This document shows, one piece after another, positions 1 to 7,487 of a DNA stretch of 21,823 nt. Each line of letters begins with the position of its first letter. Positions within the stretch are counted from its first letter, which is position 1. The notes beneath the pieces were generated by a model, which saw only the letters and a list, made by a program, of their open reading frames with translations, was not told the origin of the DNA and did no database searches. The position numbers were made by a program, and so were the translations under genes. The stretch is from NCBI GenBank assembly GCA_020720185.1, contig DYPB01000009.1:15174-36996 (forward strand), in the 5' to 3' direction. This DNA comes from Flavobacterium psychrophilum. GTDB taxonomy: Bacteria > Bacteroidota > Bacteroidia > Flavobacteriales > Flavobacteriaceae.

Positions 1-156
1 GATAATCCCTATTTGCAAATTATTTGATGCTATTTGCATTTCAATTCAAGCAATAAGGTTTTCGATAATCCCTATTTGCAAATTATTTGATGCTATTTGC
101 ATTTCAATTCAAGCAATATGGTTTTCGATAATCCCTATTTGCAAATTATTTGATGC
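1..156. repeat. 63-bp tandem direct repeat, about 2.5 copies
   Basis: Units at 1-63 and 64-126 are identical apart from one a/t difference near their ends (caataagg against caatatgg). A third copy, 127-156, stops after 30 bp and runs into unrelated sequence. Each unit carries the 10-bp palindrome ATTTGCAAAT (11-20, 74-83, 137-146). The array begins at the first base, so it probably extends beyond the window. The whole 63-bp unit is conserved, with no constant-repeat/variable-spacer pattern, so this is a minisatellite rather than a CRISPR. Function unknown. Confidence 0.9.
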
Positions 157-168
157 TTTGAGCTTATA

Positions 169-212
169 ATTAATACCTTTTTGCTTATCATTAATAGCAA
201 AAAGGTATTAAT
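169..212. repeat. Perfect 16-bp inverted repeat, 12-nt loop
   Basis: Left arm 169-184 (ATTAATACCTTTTTGC) is perfectly complementary to right arm 197-212, with loop 185-196. It lies just after the tandem repeat ends and about 200 bp before the restriction-modification operon. No T-tract follows on the plus strand, so a simple terminator is not obvious. It could be a terminator for a gene left of the window, an operator or a mobile-element end. Confidence 0.75.
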
Positions 213-384
213 CGTTAAATTGGGGGTGTGCATAAAGCTTTGCCAAGTTTTGAACTTTTACAAAGGCTAATAATCTTTTTTGTATAAAATTAAAGCCAAA
301 AAGAGACTAAACCGAAAAAAAACAATATTTTTGAAAAAATTATTTAGTTATGAGCAAACCGACAAATAATAGAAATAAAAAACC
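213..384. other. A/T-rich gap before the R-M operon
   Basis: I see no gene in this stretch. It contains an imperfect inverted repeat at about 236-268 (AGCTTTGCCAAGTT against AACTTTTACAAAGGCT) with only a very short loop. The rest is A-rich leader-like sequence running up to the candidate promoter at 385. Confidence 0.4.
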
Positions 385-392
385 TAAATTTG
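385..392 (+). promoter_or_regulatory. Candidate Bacteroidota -7 box (TAAATTTG)
   Basis: TAAATTTG at 385-392 matches the Bacteroidota -7 consensus TAnnTTTG and ends 24 nt before the ATG at 417. I do not see a convincing TTG/TTTG -33 element at the usual spacing, so this is a motif match only. As in most Bacteroidota there is no clear Shine-Dalgarno sequence; the leader is A-rich. Confidence 0.4.
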
Positions 393-416
393 CGACAGTA
401 ACGAATTGACAAAATA

Positions 417-2318
417 ATGGCGAAAAAAGAAATATTGACAGATTTGTGGGTCTACGAATTGCTTAAAGAAGCAAATATTGACTTACATCCACAAGGAAGC
501 AACATAAAAGACATTGACGATGCTCTAAAATCTGCATCAAAAGCTGGAACTGGAAAAGTTGGATTTCCTGAATACAGCGGAATTGTTAAAGACTTCGTTT
601 TAGTAATTGAAAATAAAGCAGATGTTTCACTTCACATAAAAAGAAACGATAAAGATGTAATTTGTAACGAAATAGCAAGCATAAAAAATTATGCGGTAAA
701 TGGTGCATTGTTTTATGGCAAACATTTAGCGAAAAATACAACCTATAAAAAATTCATTGTTTTTGGAGTTTCTGGCAACGAAAAAAGACATAAAATAACA
801 CCAATTTTTATTGACGAAAGAGGCGGTTATAAAGAACTTGAAGATGTTGAAACATTTACACTTTTCAACGAAAAAAATATTGACGAGTACTACACTAAAA
901 ATATTTTAAAAGAACAAACACCCGAAGACAAAACAACAGAGGAAATCTTAAAAGACGCTAAAAATCTTCACGAAGATTTAAGAAATTACGGTAGTATTCA
1001 AGATAAAGACAAACCGTTAATCGTTTCTGGAATTTTGTTGGCTTTGCGTGAAATGGAACATAAAGGTTTTAGTATTGAAAGTTTAATTGGAGATGAGACA
1101 AATACTGATGGCGAAAAAATTTATGAAGCTATTGAAAAGAATTTAAAAAGGTCAAATGTTGCACCTCAAGTAAAAAAAGAAAAATTATTAAGTCAGTTTT
1201 TAGTCATAAAAGACACAAAAGCAATTAATGAAATAAACAAAGGATTAAAAAAAACACCTTTAAAACACTTTACAGAGTTTCTATACGAGAACATATACAA
1301 AAACATAAAATATCTACAATCTGCTGAAGATTATTTAGGTAGGTTTTATGGAGAGTTTATGTCCTATTCTGGTGGTGACGGACAATCATTAGGAATTGTA
1401 TTAACGCCAAAGCACATAACAGAATTATTTTGTGATTTAGTAGATTTAAAACCAACCGATTCCGTTTTAGACCCTTGTTGCGGAACTGCTGGATTTTTAA
1501 TTGCTGCTATGCACAATATGTTGCAAAAAACCGATAATCTCGAAACACAAAGAAATATTAGAAAAAACCAACTACACGGTTTAGAATTACAACCGTATAT
1601 GTTTACAATCGCAACTACAAATATGATTTTGCGTGGAGATGGTAAAAGTAATTTAGAACAGGAAGATTTTCTAAAATACAATCCGTCTTTATTACAAGAA
1701 AAAGGTTGTACTGTTGGTATGATGAATCCACCCTATTCAATGGGTAATAAAAACAATCAAAGCCTATATGAAATAAACTTTACAGAACATTTATTAAATT
1801 CTGTTGTTCAAGATGGGAAAGTTGTAGTTATTGTTCCACAATCTACTATGGTGGGCAAAACAAAGGAAGAACAAGCCACTAAAGAAAATATTTTAAAACA
1901 TCATACTTTGGAAGGAGTTGTAACTCTTAACAAAAATTCATTTTATGGCGTGGGTACAAATCCTTGTATTGCAATCTTTACAGCAGGTGTTCCACATTAC
2001 AAAGAAAAAAATGTAAAATTTATCAATTTTGAGAATGATGGTTTTGAAGTACAAAAACATAGAGGTTTGGTAGAAACCATTCAAGCAAAAGATAAAAAGC
2101 AACACCTATTAGATGTTTGGTTTGACCGAATAGAAGCAGAAACAAAATTTTGTGTAAAAACAACTATCGAACCAAATGACGAATGGCTACATTCATTTTA
2201 TTATTTTAATGACGAAATACCAAATGAAGAAGATTTTCAAAAAACAATAGCCGATTATCTCACTTTTGAGTTTAATATGATTATGCAAAACCGTGAATAT
2301 TTATTTGATAATGAATAA
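417..2318 (+). CDS. BcgI-type restriction/methylation subunit A (nuclease + N6-adenine methyltransferase)
   Basis: This 633-aa protein combines cleavage and adenine methylation in one chain. The N-terminus has a PD-(D/E)XK-like site: Pro51-Glu52, Asp59 and Glu65-Asn66-Lys67 in a strand-rich segment. A helical connector spans about 165-320. An HsdM-like gamma-class methyltransferase follows: motif X around GIVLTPKHITELF (326-338), SAM-binding motif I DPCCGTAGF (352-360) and catalytic motif IV NPPY (437-440). BcgI subunit A, as I recall it, is about 637 aa with the same domain order, and HsdM alone normally lacks the nuclease domain. The gene overlaps the specificity gene by 8 bp, so the two are probably co-translated and form an A/B complex that cuts on both sides of a bipartite site. 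A Type I HsdM with an N-terminal extension is the alternative, but no hsdR-like translocase lies beside it. Confidence 0.88.
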   Translation: MAKKEILTDLWVYELLKEANIDLHPQGSNIKDIDDALKSASKAGTGKVGFPEYSGIVKDFVLVIENKADVSLHIKRNDKDVICNEIASIKNYAVNGALFYGKHLAKNTTYKKFIVFGVSGNEKRHKITPIFIDERGGYKELEDVETFTLFNEKNIDEYYTKNILKEQTPEDKTTEEILKDAKNLHEDLRNYGSIQDKDKPLIVSGILLALREMEHKGFSIESLIGDETNTDGEKIYEAIEKNLKRSNVAPQVKKEKLLSQFLVIKDTKAINEINKGLKKTPLKHFTEFLYENIYKNIKYLQSAEDYLGRFYGEFMSYSGGDGQSLGIVLTPKHITELFCDLVDLKPTDSVLDPCCGTAGFLIAAMHNMLQKTDNLETQRNIRKNQLHGLELQPYMFTIATTNMILRGDGKSNLEQEDFLKYNPSLLQEKGCTVGMMNPPYSMGNKNNQSLYEINFTEHLLNSVVQDGKVVVIVPQSTMVGKTKEEQATKENILKHHTLEGVVTLNKNSFYGVGTNPCIAIFTAGVPHYKEKNVKFINFENDGFEVQKHRGLVETIQAKDKKQHLLDVWFDRIEAETKFCVKTTIEPNDEWLHSFYYFNDEIPNEEDFQKTIADYLTFEFNMIMQNREYLFDNE

Positions 2319-3366
2319 AGATATGGAAATAAGTATAAACGATATTGTATGGAAAGAGTTTTCTGTAACTAAGTTATTTAAAATAGAAAGAGGTAACAGG
2401 TTAATAATAAGTAAAAGAATAAAAGGTAATATTCCTCTAGTAACAGCTGGTTTTAAAAATGAAGGTGTGGCAGATTTTATTAGTAATGAAGAACAAAAAA
2501 CTTATAATAATGCAATTACAATTGATATGTTTGGAAATGTGTTTTATAGAGGATATGAATTCAAATGTGATGATAATATACACATATTAACAAATTCAAA
2601 TTTCACTAAAAATATTAGTTTATTCGTCTGCAATTGTATTAAACAAACAACAGAAAACATTTTTAATTACGGAAAACAATTTAGACTAAAAACCATTGAA
2701 AAATTAAAAATACTTTTACCAGTAAATGAAAATGATGAACTATATTTTGCTTTTATGGAGCAATATATACAACAAAAAGAAAATGAAAAACTTTTAAAAT
2801 ATCAATTATACATCCAAAAAAGAATTGAAAAAATAAAAGACTTTAAGAAAGTTGAATCAATAGAAAAAAAGGAATGGAAAGAGTTTTTTTTAAACGAAAT
2901 TTTTCCCGAAATTCAAAGAGGTAAAAGATTAAAAAAAGAAGACCATATTAAAGGACAAATGCCTTATGTGTCATCATCAGCTTTAAATAATGGTATTGAT
3001 GGTTTTGTAAGCAACGATAAAAGCGTTAGAATTTTTAGTAACTGTCTTTCTTTGGCAAATAGTGGTAGTGTAGGAGCAACATTTTATCAACCTTTTAAAT
3101 ATGTTGCAAGCGACCACGTGACGAAATTAGAAAATAATAAATTTAATGAATTTATTTATCTATTCATTTCAACGATTGCTAAAAGATTAAGTGAAAAATA
3201 TAGTTTTAATCGAGAAATTAACGACCAAAGAATAAAACGAGAAAAAATAGTTTTACCAATAGACGAAAATGAACAACCTGACTATGAATATATAGAAAAT
3301 TATATAAAGAAAATAGAATACGAAAAACTTACAAAATACATCAAAAGAAAAACAACGAACGGCTAA
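2311..3366 (+). CDS. BcgI-like specificity subunit with two target-recognition domains
   Basis: About 351 aa from the ATG at 2311. It provides DNA sequence recognition for the upstream nuclease-methyltransferase. The protein is an internal duplication: WKEFSVTKLFKIERGNRL (about residues 14-31) and WKEFFLNEIFPEIQRGKRL (about 189-207) each open a target-recognition domain. Each domain is followed by a charged helix (about 147-182 and 325-346) that would form the spacer coiled coil of an HsdS/BcgI-B fold. Two different recognition domains predict an asymmetric, bipartite target; the sequence itself cannot be read from the protein. Start choice: a GTG at 2293, ATG at 2311 (8-bp overlap with the upstream stop) and ATG at 2323 are all in frame. 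I chose 2311 because such an overlap suits translational coupling. Confidence 0.85.
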   Translation: MNKDMEISINDIVWKEFSVTKLFKIERGNRLIISKRIKGNIPLVTAGFKNEGVADFISNEEQKTYNNAITIDMFGNVFYRGYEFKCDDNIHILTNSNFTKNISLFVCNCIKQTTENIFNYGKQFRLKTIEKLKILLPVNENDELYFAFMEQYIQQKENEKLLKYQLYIQKRIEKIKDFKKVESIEKKEWKEFFLNEIFPEIQRGKRLKKEDHIKGQMPYVSSSALNNGIDGFVSNDKSVRIFSNCLSLANSGSVGATFYQPFKYVASDHVTKLENNKFNEFIYLFISTIAKRLSEKYSFNREINDQRIKREKIVLPIDENEQPDYEYIENYIKKIEYEKLTKYIKRKTTNG

Positions 3367-3440
3367 CAGCAGTTTGGCAAAATGGCGGGTTCTGTGCTAA
3401 ATTGAACATTCTGTTTTCAAATAAACATTAGTGCTAAATT
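3358..3440. repeat. Repeat-like junction sequence with 10-bp direct repeats
   Basis: This lies between the convergent specificity gene and the toxin gene. GTGCTAAATT occurs at 3394-3403 and again at 3431-3440, the second copy inside the toxin reading frame. The preceding stretch (3362-3393, containing CAGTTTGGCAAAATGGCGGG) resembles one half of a palindromic intergenic repeat that I associate with Bacteroidota genomes. No matching second half is visible here. The family identity is recollection, not a search result. Confidence 0.4.
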
Positions 3441-3656
3441 ATAATGCACGATATAGGGGAAAATAGCAACTACTGCCTCACGGATATTGGTATATTTTTC
3501 GGGGAAAGCCAATGGAAAATCTGCAATATAGTTTATCGTTTTTCTAATTTGGGTTGTAAATTGTTTACCTAAACCTTTTTGCTGGTTGTTATACCACAAG
3601 GCATTTTCTTTAATTTCTTGCTTGACCGATGCTGCAATTACTTTTTTGCATTTCAT
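3417..3656 (-). CDS. RelE/ParE-type toxin, probably C-terminally truncated
   Basis: 79 aa. The N-terminal helical hairpin and first strands fit a ParE/RelE toxin: ENALWYNNQQKGLGKQF, then FPLAFPEKYTNIREAVVAIFPYIVHY. Members are usually about 95-100 aa and end with a strand and a tail resembling AVFHTSRNP, which is absent; the frame ends in NLALMFI just after FPYIVHY. The lost part would hold residues often needed for activity, so the toxin may be dead. The start codon overlaps the antitoxin stop by 4 bp (ATGA at 3656-3653), as in a two-gene toxin-antitoxin operon. RelE types cleave mRNA on the ribosome and ParE types poison gyrase; the sequence does not separate them. Confidence 0.72.
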   Translation of the reverse strand: MKCKKVIAASVKQEIKENALWYNNQQKGLGKQFTTQIRKTINYIADFPLAFPEKYTNIREAVVAIFPYIVHYNLALMFI

Positions 3657-3883
3657 AATTCTATTTCAATTTCGTCCATTACTTGGTCAAAATCCAAAGC
3701 ACTGCTTGGGTCATTTTTATAAATGGCTAGTCTGCGTAAAGCCTCTGTTTTTTGCCATTGTGGAATTTCATCAGCCAAGTATGGCAAAATGATAACCTCT
3801 ACTCTTTTGGCAGTAAAATCATCTGGTAATGTAACATTGAACGAGTGGTTGTTTACATCAATAAATTGTCTGATAGCATTCAT
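3653..3883 (-). CDS. Antitoxin of the RelE/ParE-type module
   Basis: 76 aa from the ATG at 3883. The frame is open further upstream, but the extra 16 residues are low-complexity leader and overlap the likely promoter. The protein begins MNAIRQFIDVNNHSFNVTLP, continues with DDFTAKRVEVIILP (a short strand region like those of DNA-binding antitoxins) and ends in an acidic helix, DFDQVMDEIEIEL. It precedes the toxin with an ATGA overlap. I recognise it as a small Bacteroidota antitoxin-like protein by context rather than by a named family. Expected role: bind the toxin and repress the operon. Confidence 0.65.
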   Translation of the reverse strand: MNAIRQFIDVNNHSFNVTLPDDFTAKRVEVIILPYLADEIPQWQKTEALRRLAIYKNDPSSALDFDQVMDEIEIEL

Positions 3884-3903
3884 AATAATTCTTTTAATTG
3901 GAA

Positions 3904-3911
3904 CAAAAGTA
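3904..3911 (-). promoter_or_regulatory. Candidate -7 box of the toxin-antitoxin operon (TACTTTTG)
   Basis: On the minus strand TACTTTTG fits TAnnTTTG and ends about 20 nt before the antitoxin ATG at 3883. A TTG lies upstream but closer than the usual -33 spacing, so support is moderate. Confidence 0.35.
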
Positions 3912-3952
3912 ATAAAAAACTGCAATAACATTATGAAATAAAAATAAAAAAT

Positions 3953-3980
3953 AAAAAAGCACCGTAGTGATTGCTTTTTT
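3953..3980. terminator. Bidirectional intrinsic terminator-like hairpin
   Basis: AAAAAAGCA (3953-3961) pairs with TGCTTTTTT (3972-3980) around a 10-nt loop, leaving a T-tract in either direction. It sits between the 3' end of the 4052-6859 gene and the start of the antitoxin operon, so its likely job is to end the large minus-strand transcript. Confidence 0.55.
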
Positions 3981-4051
3981 TTGTAAATACATCTTTATTT
4001 ATGTCAAAATAAGTTAAATCAAATGTCATTAATTTTAAAAAAAATATTTTC

Positions 4052-6859
4052 CTAAAACCATTTTCGAGTAAATAAATTCACAACGGTATTAGTGCTAATT
4101 GTAAAAACGAAACGAATTTTTTGACTGTAATTTGGGCTCGAAATATCCCAACCATTGGAAGAATAAACTGGAAAATATAACTCGAAATAATCTTGTACAA
4201 AATTGAGCCTAATCCCAGAATCGTAAATAAATTTAGCGTCTATTTTTTTATTTTTATATAAGGCAATATCTCCATAAATATCTATCCAGTTCCAAATACT
4301 TGCAGTTCCGTTTACGGCTGTAATCCATTGATTAGCATAGGAATTTTTAACTTTTGTTTTAAAACCGCCTTCGGCAATAATTAATTGCTGGCTGAACAAT
4401 CCATTGCTTTCCGACCTACCTAAATACCCGTAGTCAAATAAATAATCGGTGGGTCTATCTAATGCAAAATCAAAGAAATTAGTGTCGGATTTATGGTATA
4501 AAAATGTACCTGCATAAGCCCGAAAAGCTATTTGTCGGTTGTCGTCAAACATTTTTCTGAAACCCATTGTAGCTGCTATTTTTCCAAATTTATCAGCTGC
4601 TTGAAAATCGGTAGTGTAATAGATATTTTTGGTTAATTCACTATTGCTACTACTAAACCGAGCATCAAAAATGGAATAATTTTCGGAATTATCGGTAACA
4701 ACATACTTACTTTTATCTCGATTAACTAAAATATGTCTAAATATTAGCCGTTGATTATGATTATCTCTAAAATCTTTTTCTCTAAAACTAAGAGAAATTA
4801 TAGGATTGAATTTGGTGTAAGAGGCGTCTGGTGCAAAATGTGCTGTTGATCCAAAAATGCCATACCTGATATTATAAAGATTAGAATCTCTAATAATTTG
4901 ATTGTATGTAAATGAAAATCCGCCAGTTAGCGCATGTGATTTTGTTCCATATAATGGTTCTATATCAAAATAAAATGGTTTGTTTAGCATTGTTGCATTA
5001 TGAAAACGCATTCCAGCCGTAACACCATCGTATAGATTATAGTTAAAAGCAGGTACGAAAAGAATTTGGTTGTATTTTGGATTTTCCAAATCCTTCATAA
5101 ATGTAAATTTTATAGGTTTATTATTAGGAAAAAAGCCATCTACTTTTTTATAATTATTTCTTAAATTAAATTCTGGAACTTCATTTTCATAATTTAAAAT
5201 TAGTTTGGTTATGCCCTCTTTTTTTATAACAAATGTGCTATCTGTTCTTATATTTTCTATCCATTTTTTGAATACGATTTGGTTGTTTTTTAATCCATAA
5301 ACCGATATTGGAACGATTGCATTTGTTTTGTTTTTTATAGTAAACGATAAACTATCATTGGTTTTTGTAAGATTTTTAAATTTATAATCAATAATTTTTC
5401 GACTGTTGATAATTGTTTCAAAAAACCAATCAATATTTTTAGGCGAATTGGTTTTTAAAATAGTTTCAAAGTCAATATTTGAAGCTTGCTTTTCTTTGTT
5501 TTTATGAATAAATTGTTGAATACTTTTTTGTAAAATATCATTTTCTAAATAACTATCTAAATATTTAAAACTTAATCCAGCACGATATTTTCCTGCAATT
5601 TTATCATTAAATCTAATAAACGAATCTTTTGAATTTCCGATGGTTTGGTCTAAATTCATCCGAGCCATAAGCATATAAAAATAGCTGTATTGTTCATTAA
5701 AATCAAGGTTTATAAGATGAAAACTTTTTAAAATTTTAAACCTTGAGATGCTCCCCATCATTTTTGCAGATGGATAATTTTCATCAATATATTTCATCAT
5801 AAAATAAACCTGAATGCCATCGTAAATCCAGTTATCTTTTCGAGGATCTAAATGCAAATTAGTATGTAAATAATTATTCAAATAGGTTTTCAGAAATTTT
5901 AATTCATAAATAAAATCTTCTTGAAAAGGGTTTAAAAAATGAGGTAGTTGGTTCAATCCATAAAAAGGATTTCGTTCATAATCATCCTGCGAAATGGTTA
6001 TTTTTTTATAGGAATATTGCCCTAAATTTTCGGTAGCAAAATTTGTAATTTTATCTATAATTAATGCCTTTTTAATATCATCAATTTTAGTGTTTTTAAT
6101 ATTTGTAAGTACTTCAATATCATTAAATTTATAATTATAAAAATCAAGTTTTGGTTGTAAAAATAAATTAAAATTTGAACGAAAATTACCTTCTAATTTA
6201 TACCTATCAGACTTGTTTTCAATAACATCCAAATCAGTGGTGAGCTGCAAATTTTCGGGCAAATGGATTTCAATTTCATAATTAGAAATACCGTTTGCAA
6301 TATCCTGAAGATTAGCATTACTATAGCTTACAAAATGGTTGTTCTCATATCGAGCAACCGATAAAAAACAATCTTTTAGGTTCATTGCTCCATTTTCGGC
6401 ATAGCCAAAACCAGTGAATTTGTTGCTGGGAATTTTTATCTGATAAGTAACCTGAAACTCAAAAAAATCATTAGGCAAAATATCTTTTTTGAGCTCAATT
6501 TCTATTAAATCTGGATTATTTTCTAATCGTTTCCAAGAAATTTCAGACAAATTACGGTCTAAAACGCTACTAATAGATGTAAAACCCCTTTCTTTTTCGG
6601 TCGATAATTGAAAACTTCTAATAAACTCATCTGAAAATCTTTTGGCGAGTAATGTTTCTTTACTTGAATAGGCATTGTTCCAATCGTTTATAACAATCGT
6701 TTTTAAGGGGTTTTGGGTCTGATTATGAAATATAATTTTTTGAGTAACGGCAAGTATTTTACTCTCATTATCAACCACAACAGTTATTTTTGTTTGATGT
6801 TGGGCAAAACTTTTTATTGAAATAAAAAATAGCAGGAAAAGGATTTTTTGATTTTTCAA
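4052..6859 (-). CDS. Secreted M1-peptidase-like protein with degenerate active site and probable C-terminal beta-barrel
   Basis: 935 aa. Residues 1-20 are a signal peptide (KILFLLFFISIKSFAQ). Residues about 20-240 resemble the N-terminal beta domain of M1 aminopeptidases. About 250-420 should be the gluzincin domain, but there is no HEXXH: the expected zone reads YELKFLKTYLNNYLHTNLH (318-336). The usual W-L-x-E-G-x-A-T-Y signature appears as WIYDGIQVY (344-352), so the zinc site seems lost. From about residue 600 to the end there are alternating aromatic/polar strands ending in FTRKWF, typical of an outer-membrane barrel with a C-terminal aromatic. A role as a non-catalytic surface protein is inference. 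The start codon is TTG (6857-6859), chosen because the signal peptide begins there. It ends at the hairpin at 3953-3980. Confidence 0.7.
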   Translation of the reverse strand: MKNQKILFLLFFISIKSFAQHQTKITVVVDNESKILAVTQKIIFHNQTQNPLKTIVINDWNNAYSSKETLLAKRFSDEFIRSFQLSTEKERGFTSISSVLDRNLSEISWKRLENNPDLIEIELKKDILPNDFFEFQVTYQIKIPSNKFTGFGYAENGAMNLKDCFLSVARYENNHFVSYSNANLQDIANGISNYEIEIHLPENLQLTTDLDVIENKSDRYKLEGNFRSNFNLFLQPKLDFYNYKFNDIEVLTNIKNTKIDDIKKALIIDKITNFATENLGQYSYKKITISQDDYERNPFYGLNQLPHFLNPFQEDFIYELKFLKTYLNNYLHTNLHLDPRKDNWIYDGIQVYFMMKYIDENYPSAKMMGSISRFKILKSFHLINLDFNEQYSYFYMLMARMNLDQTIGNSKDSFIRFNDKIAGKYRAGLSFKYLDSYLENDILQKSIQQFIHKNKEKQASNIDFETILKTNSPKNIDWFFETIINSRKIIDYKFKNLTKTNDSLSFTIKNKTNAIVPISVYGLKNNQIVFKKWIENIRTDSTFVIKKEGITKLILNYENEVPEFNLRNNYKKVDGFFPNNKPIKFTFMKDLENPKYNQILFVPAFNYNLYDGVTAGMRFHNATMLNKPFYFDIEPLYGTKSHALTGGFSFTYNQIIRDSNLYNIRYGIFGSTAHFAPDASYTKFNPIISLSFREKDFRDNHNQRLIFRHILVNRDKSKYVVTDNSENYSIFDARFSSSNSELTKNIYYTTDFQAADKFGKIAATMGFRKMFDDNRQIAFRAYAGTFLYHKSDTNFFDFALDRPTDYLFDYGYLGRSESNGLFSQQLIIAEGGFKTKVKNSYANQWITAVNGTASIWNWIDIYGDIALYKNKKIDAKFIYDSGIRLNFVQDYFELYFPVYSSNGWDISSPNYSQKIRFVFTISTNTVVNLFTRKWF

Positions 6860-7182
6860 AATTATGTGTTTCTTGGGTTAATTCTTTTTTTAAGGTGCTA
6901 TGAAAATCCTCAATGCAATAGGGTTTTTGCGGTGCATTTCTAACCATAAAATCGCAAAGGTTACAATCCTCAAAAATAGTAAAATATAACTTCTTTTTTT
7001 TGTTTGCTATTATTTTTTCTGCATTTTTAAAATTAGGTTGGGGTAATCAATATTTATTACTCCATAACTCACAAAAATTAAGTTTAGACAACCCACCTTA
7101 AATTATTAGTACTTTCCGATACAATATCTTACATTATAGCATTAACAAGGTTTTAACCCAAATTACGCATTAGAAATCTATT
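6860..7182. other. Intergenic stretch with a possible gene remnant
   Basis: No intact gene here. On the minus strand, from about 7043 down into the signal-peptide region of the next gene, one frame stays open without a good start. It reads KKKKLYFTIFEDCNLCDFMV and then RNAPQKPYCIEDFHSTLKKE. The composition looks protein-like, including a Cys-x2-Cys, but a TGA lies just upstream and the only ATG (6945-6947) is internal. It may be the tail of a decayed gene or chance. The segment also holds whatever promoter drives the 4052-6859 gene; I see no clear TAnnTTTG box close to the TTG start. Confidence 0.3.
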
Positions 7183-7467
7183 CTAAACTGATTGAATAAG
7201 GCGAAAAATATGTTGTGCATTGCCTGCTAATGTTTTACGATTCTTACCATTAGTAACCATAGCTACCTGGGGACAATTTGTCCCTATGTAGGTATTGAGT
7301 TCAATATCTCGTTTCCTTATTTTTTTTAGATAATCAGTAGGATTACTACTTTCGGTTAATGCTTCTACAATATCTACCAATGAAAAATACCAAATTTCAT
7401 TTACATCGTCATAACTTCTGCGTATTTGTTTATTATCAAAAACTGCTATAGCTTTATTATTTTCCAT
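7183..7467 (-). CDS. Truncated Bro-N (phage antirepressor-like) domain protein
   Basis: 94 aa. The sequence IAVFDNKQIRRSYDDVNEIW followed by YFSLVDIVEALTESSNPTDY is the start of a Bro-N domain, a DNA-binding module common in phage antirepressors and in small Bacteroidota proteins beside restriction and toxin genes. The frame closes after HIFRLIQSV, whereas relatives as I remember them continue with a SIPSPKAEPF-like linker and a C-terminal domain. It is probably a remnant that encodes only the N-terminal domain. It starts 20 bp after the stop of the methyltransferase gene on the same strand, so it is likely the last cistron of the defence operon. Confidence 0.7.
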   Translation of the reverse strand: MENNKAIAVFDNKQIRRSYDDVNEIWYFSLVDIVEALTESSNPTDYLKKIRKRDIELNTYIGTNCPQVAMVTNGKNRKTLAGNAQHIFRLIQSV

Positions 7468-7487
7468 TTTTACTTAATTTAAAATTG

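Noticed and set aside
1..156. CRISPR array
   Set aside because: The spacing of 63 bp would suit one, but the entire unit is conserved with a single base change, so there are no distinct spacers, and no cas gene is present.
1364..1681. Minus-strand 105-aa frame inside the methyltransferase gene
   Set aside because: It overlaps motifs I and IV of a clear methyltransferase and has no recognisable protein features, so it is a shadow frame.
3358..3440. Integron attC site
   Set aside because: GGCTAAC is present but no complementary GTTRRRY partner closes a stem, and no integron integrase or cassette array is visible.
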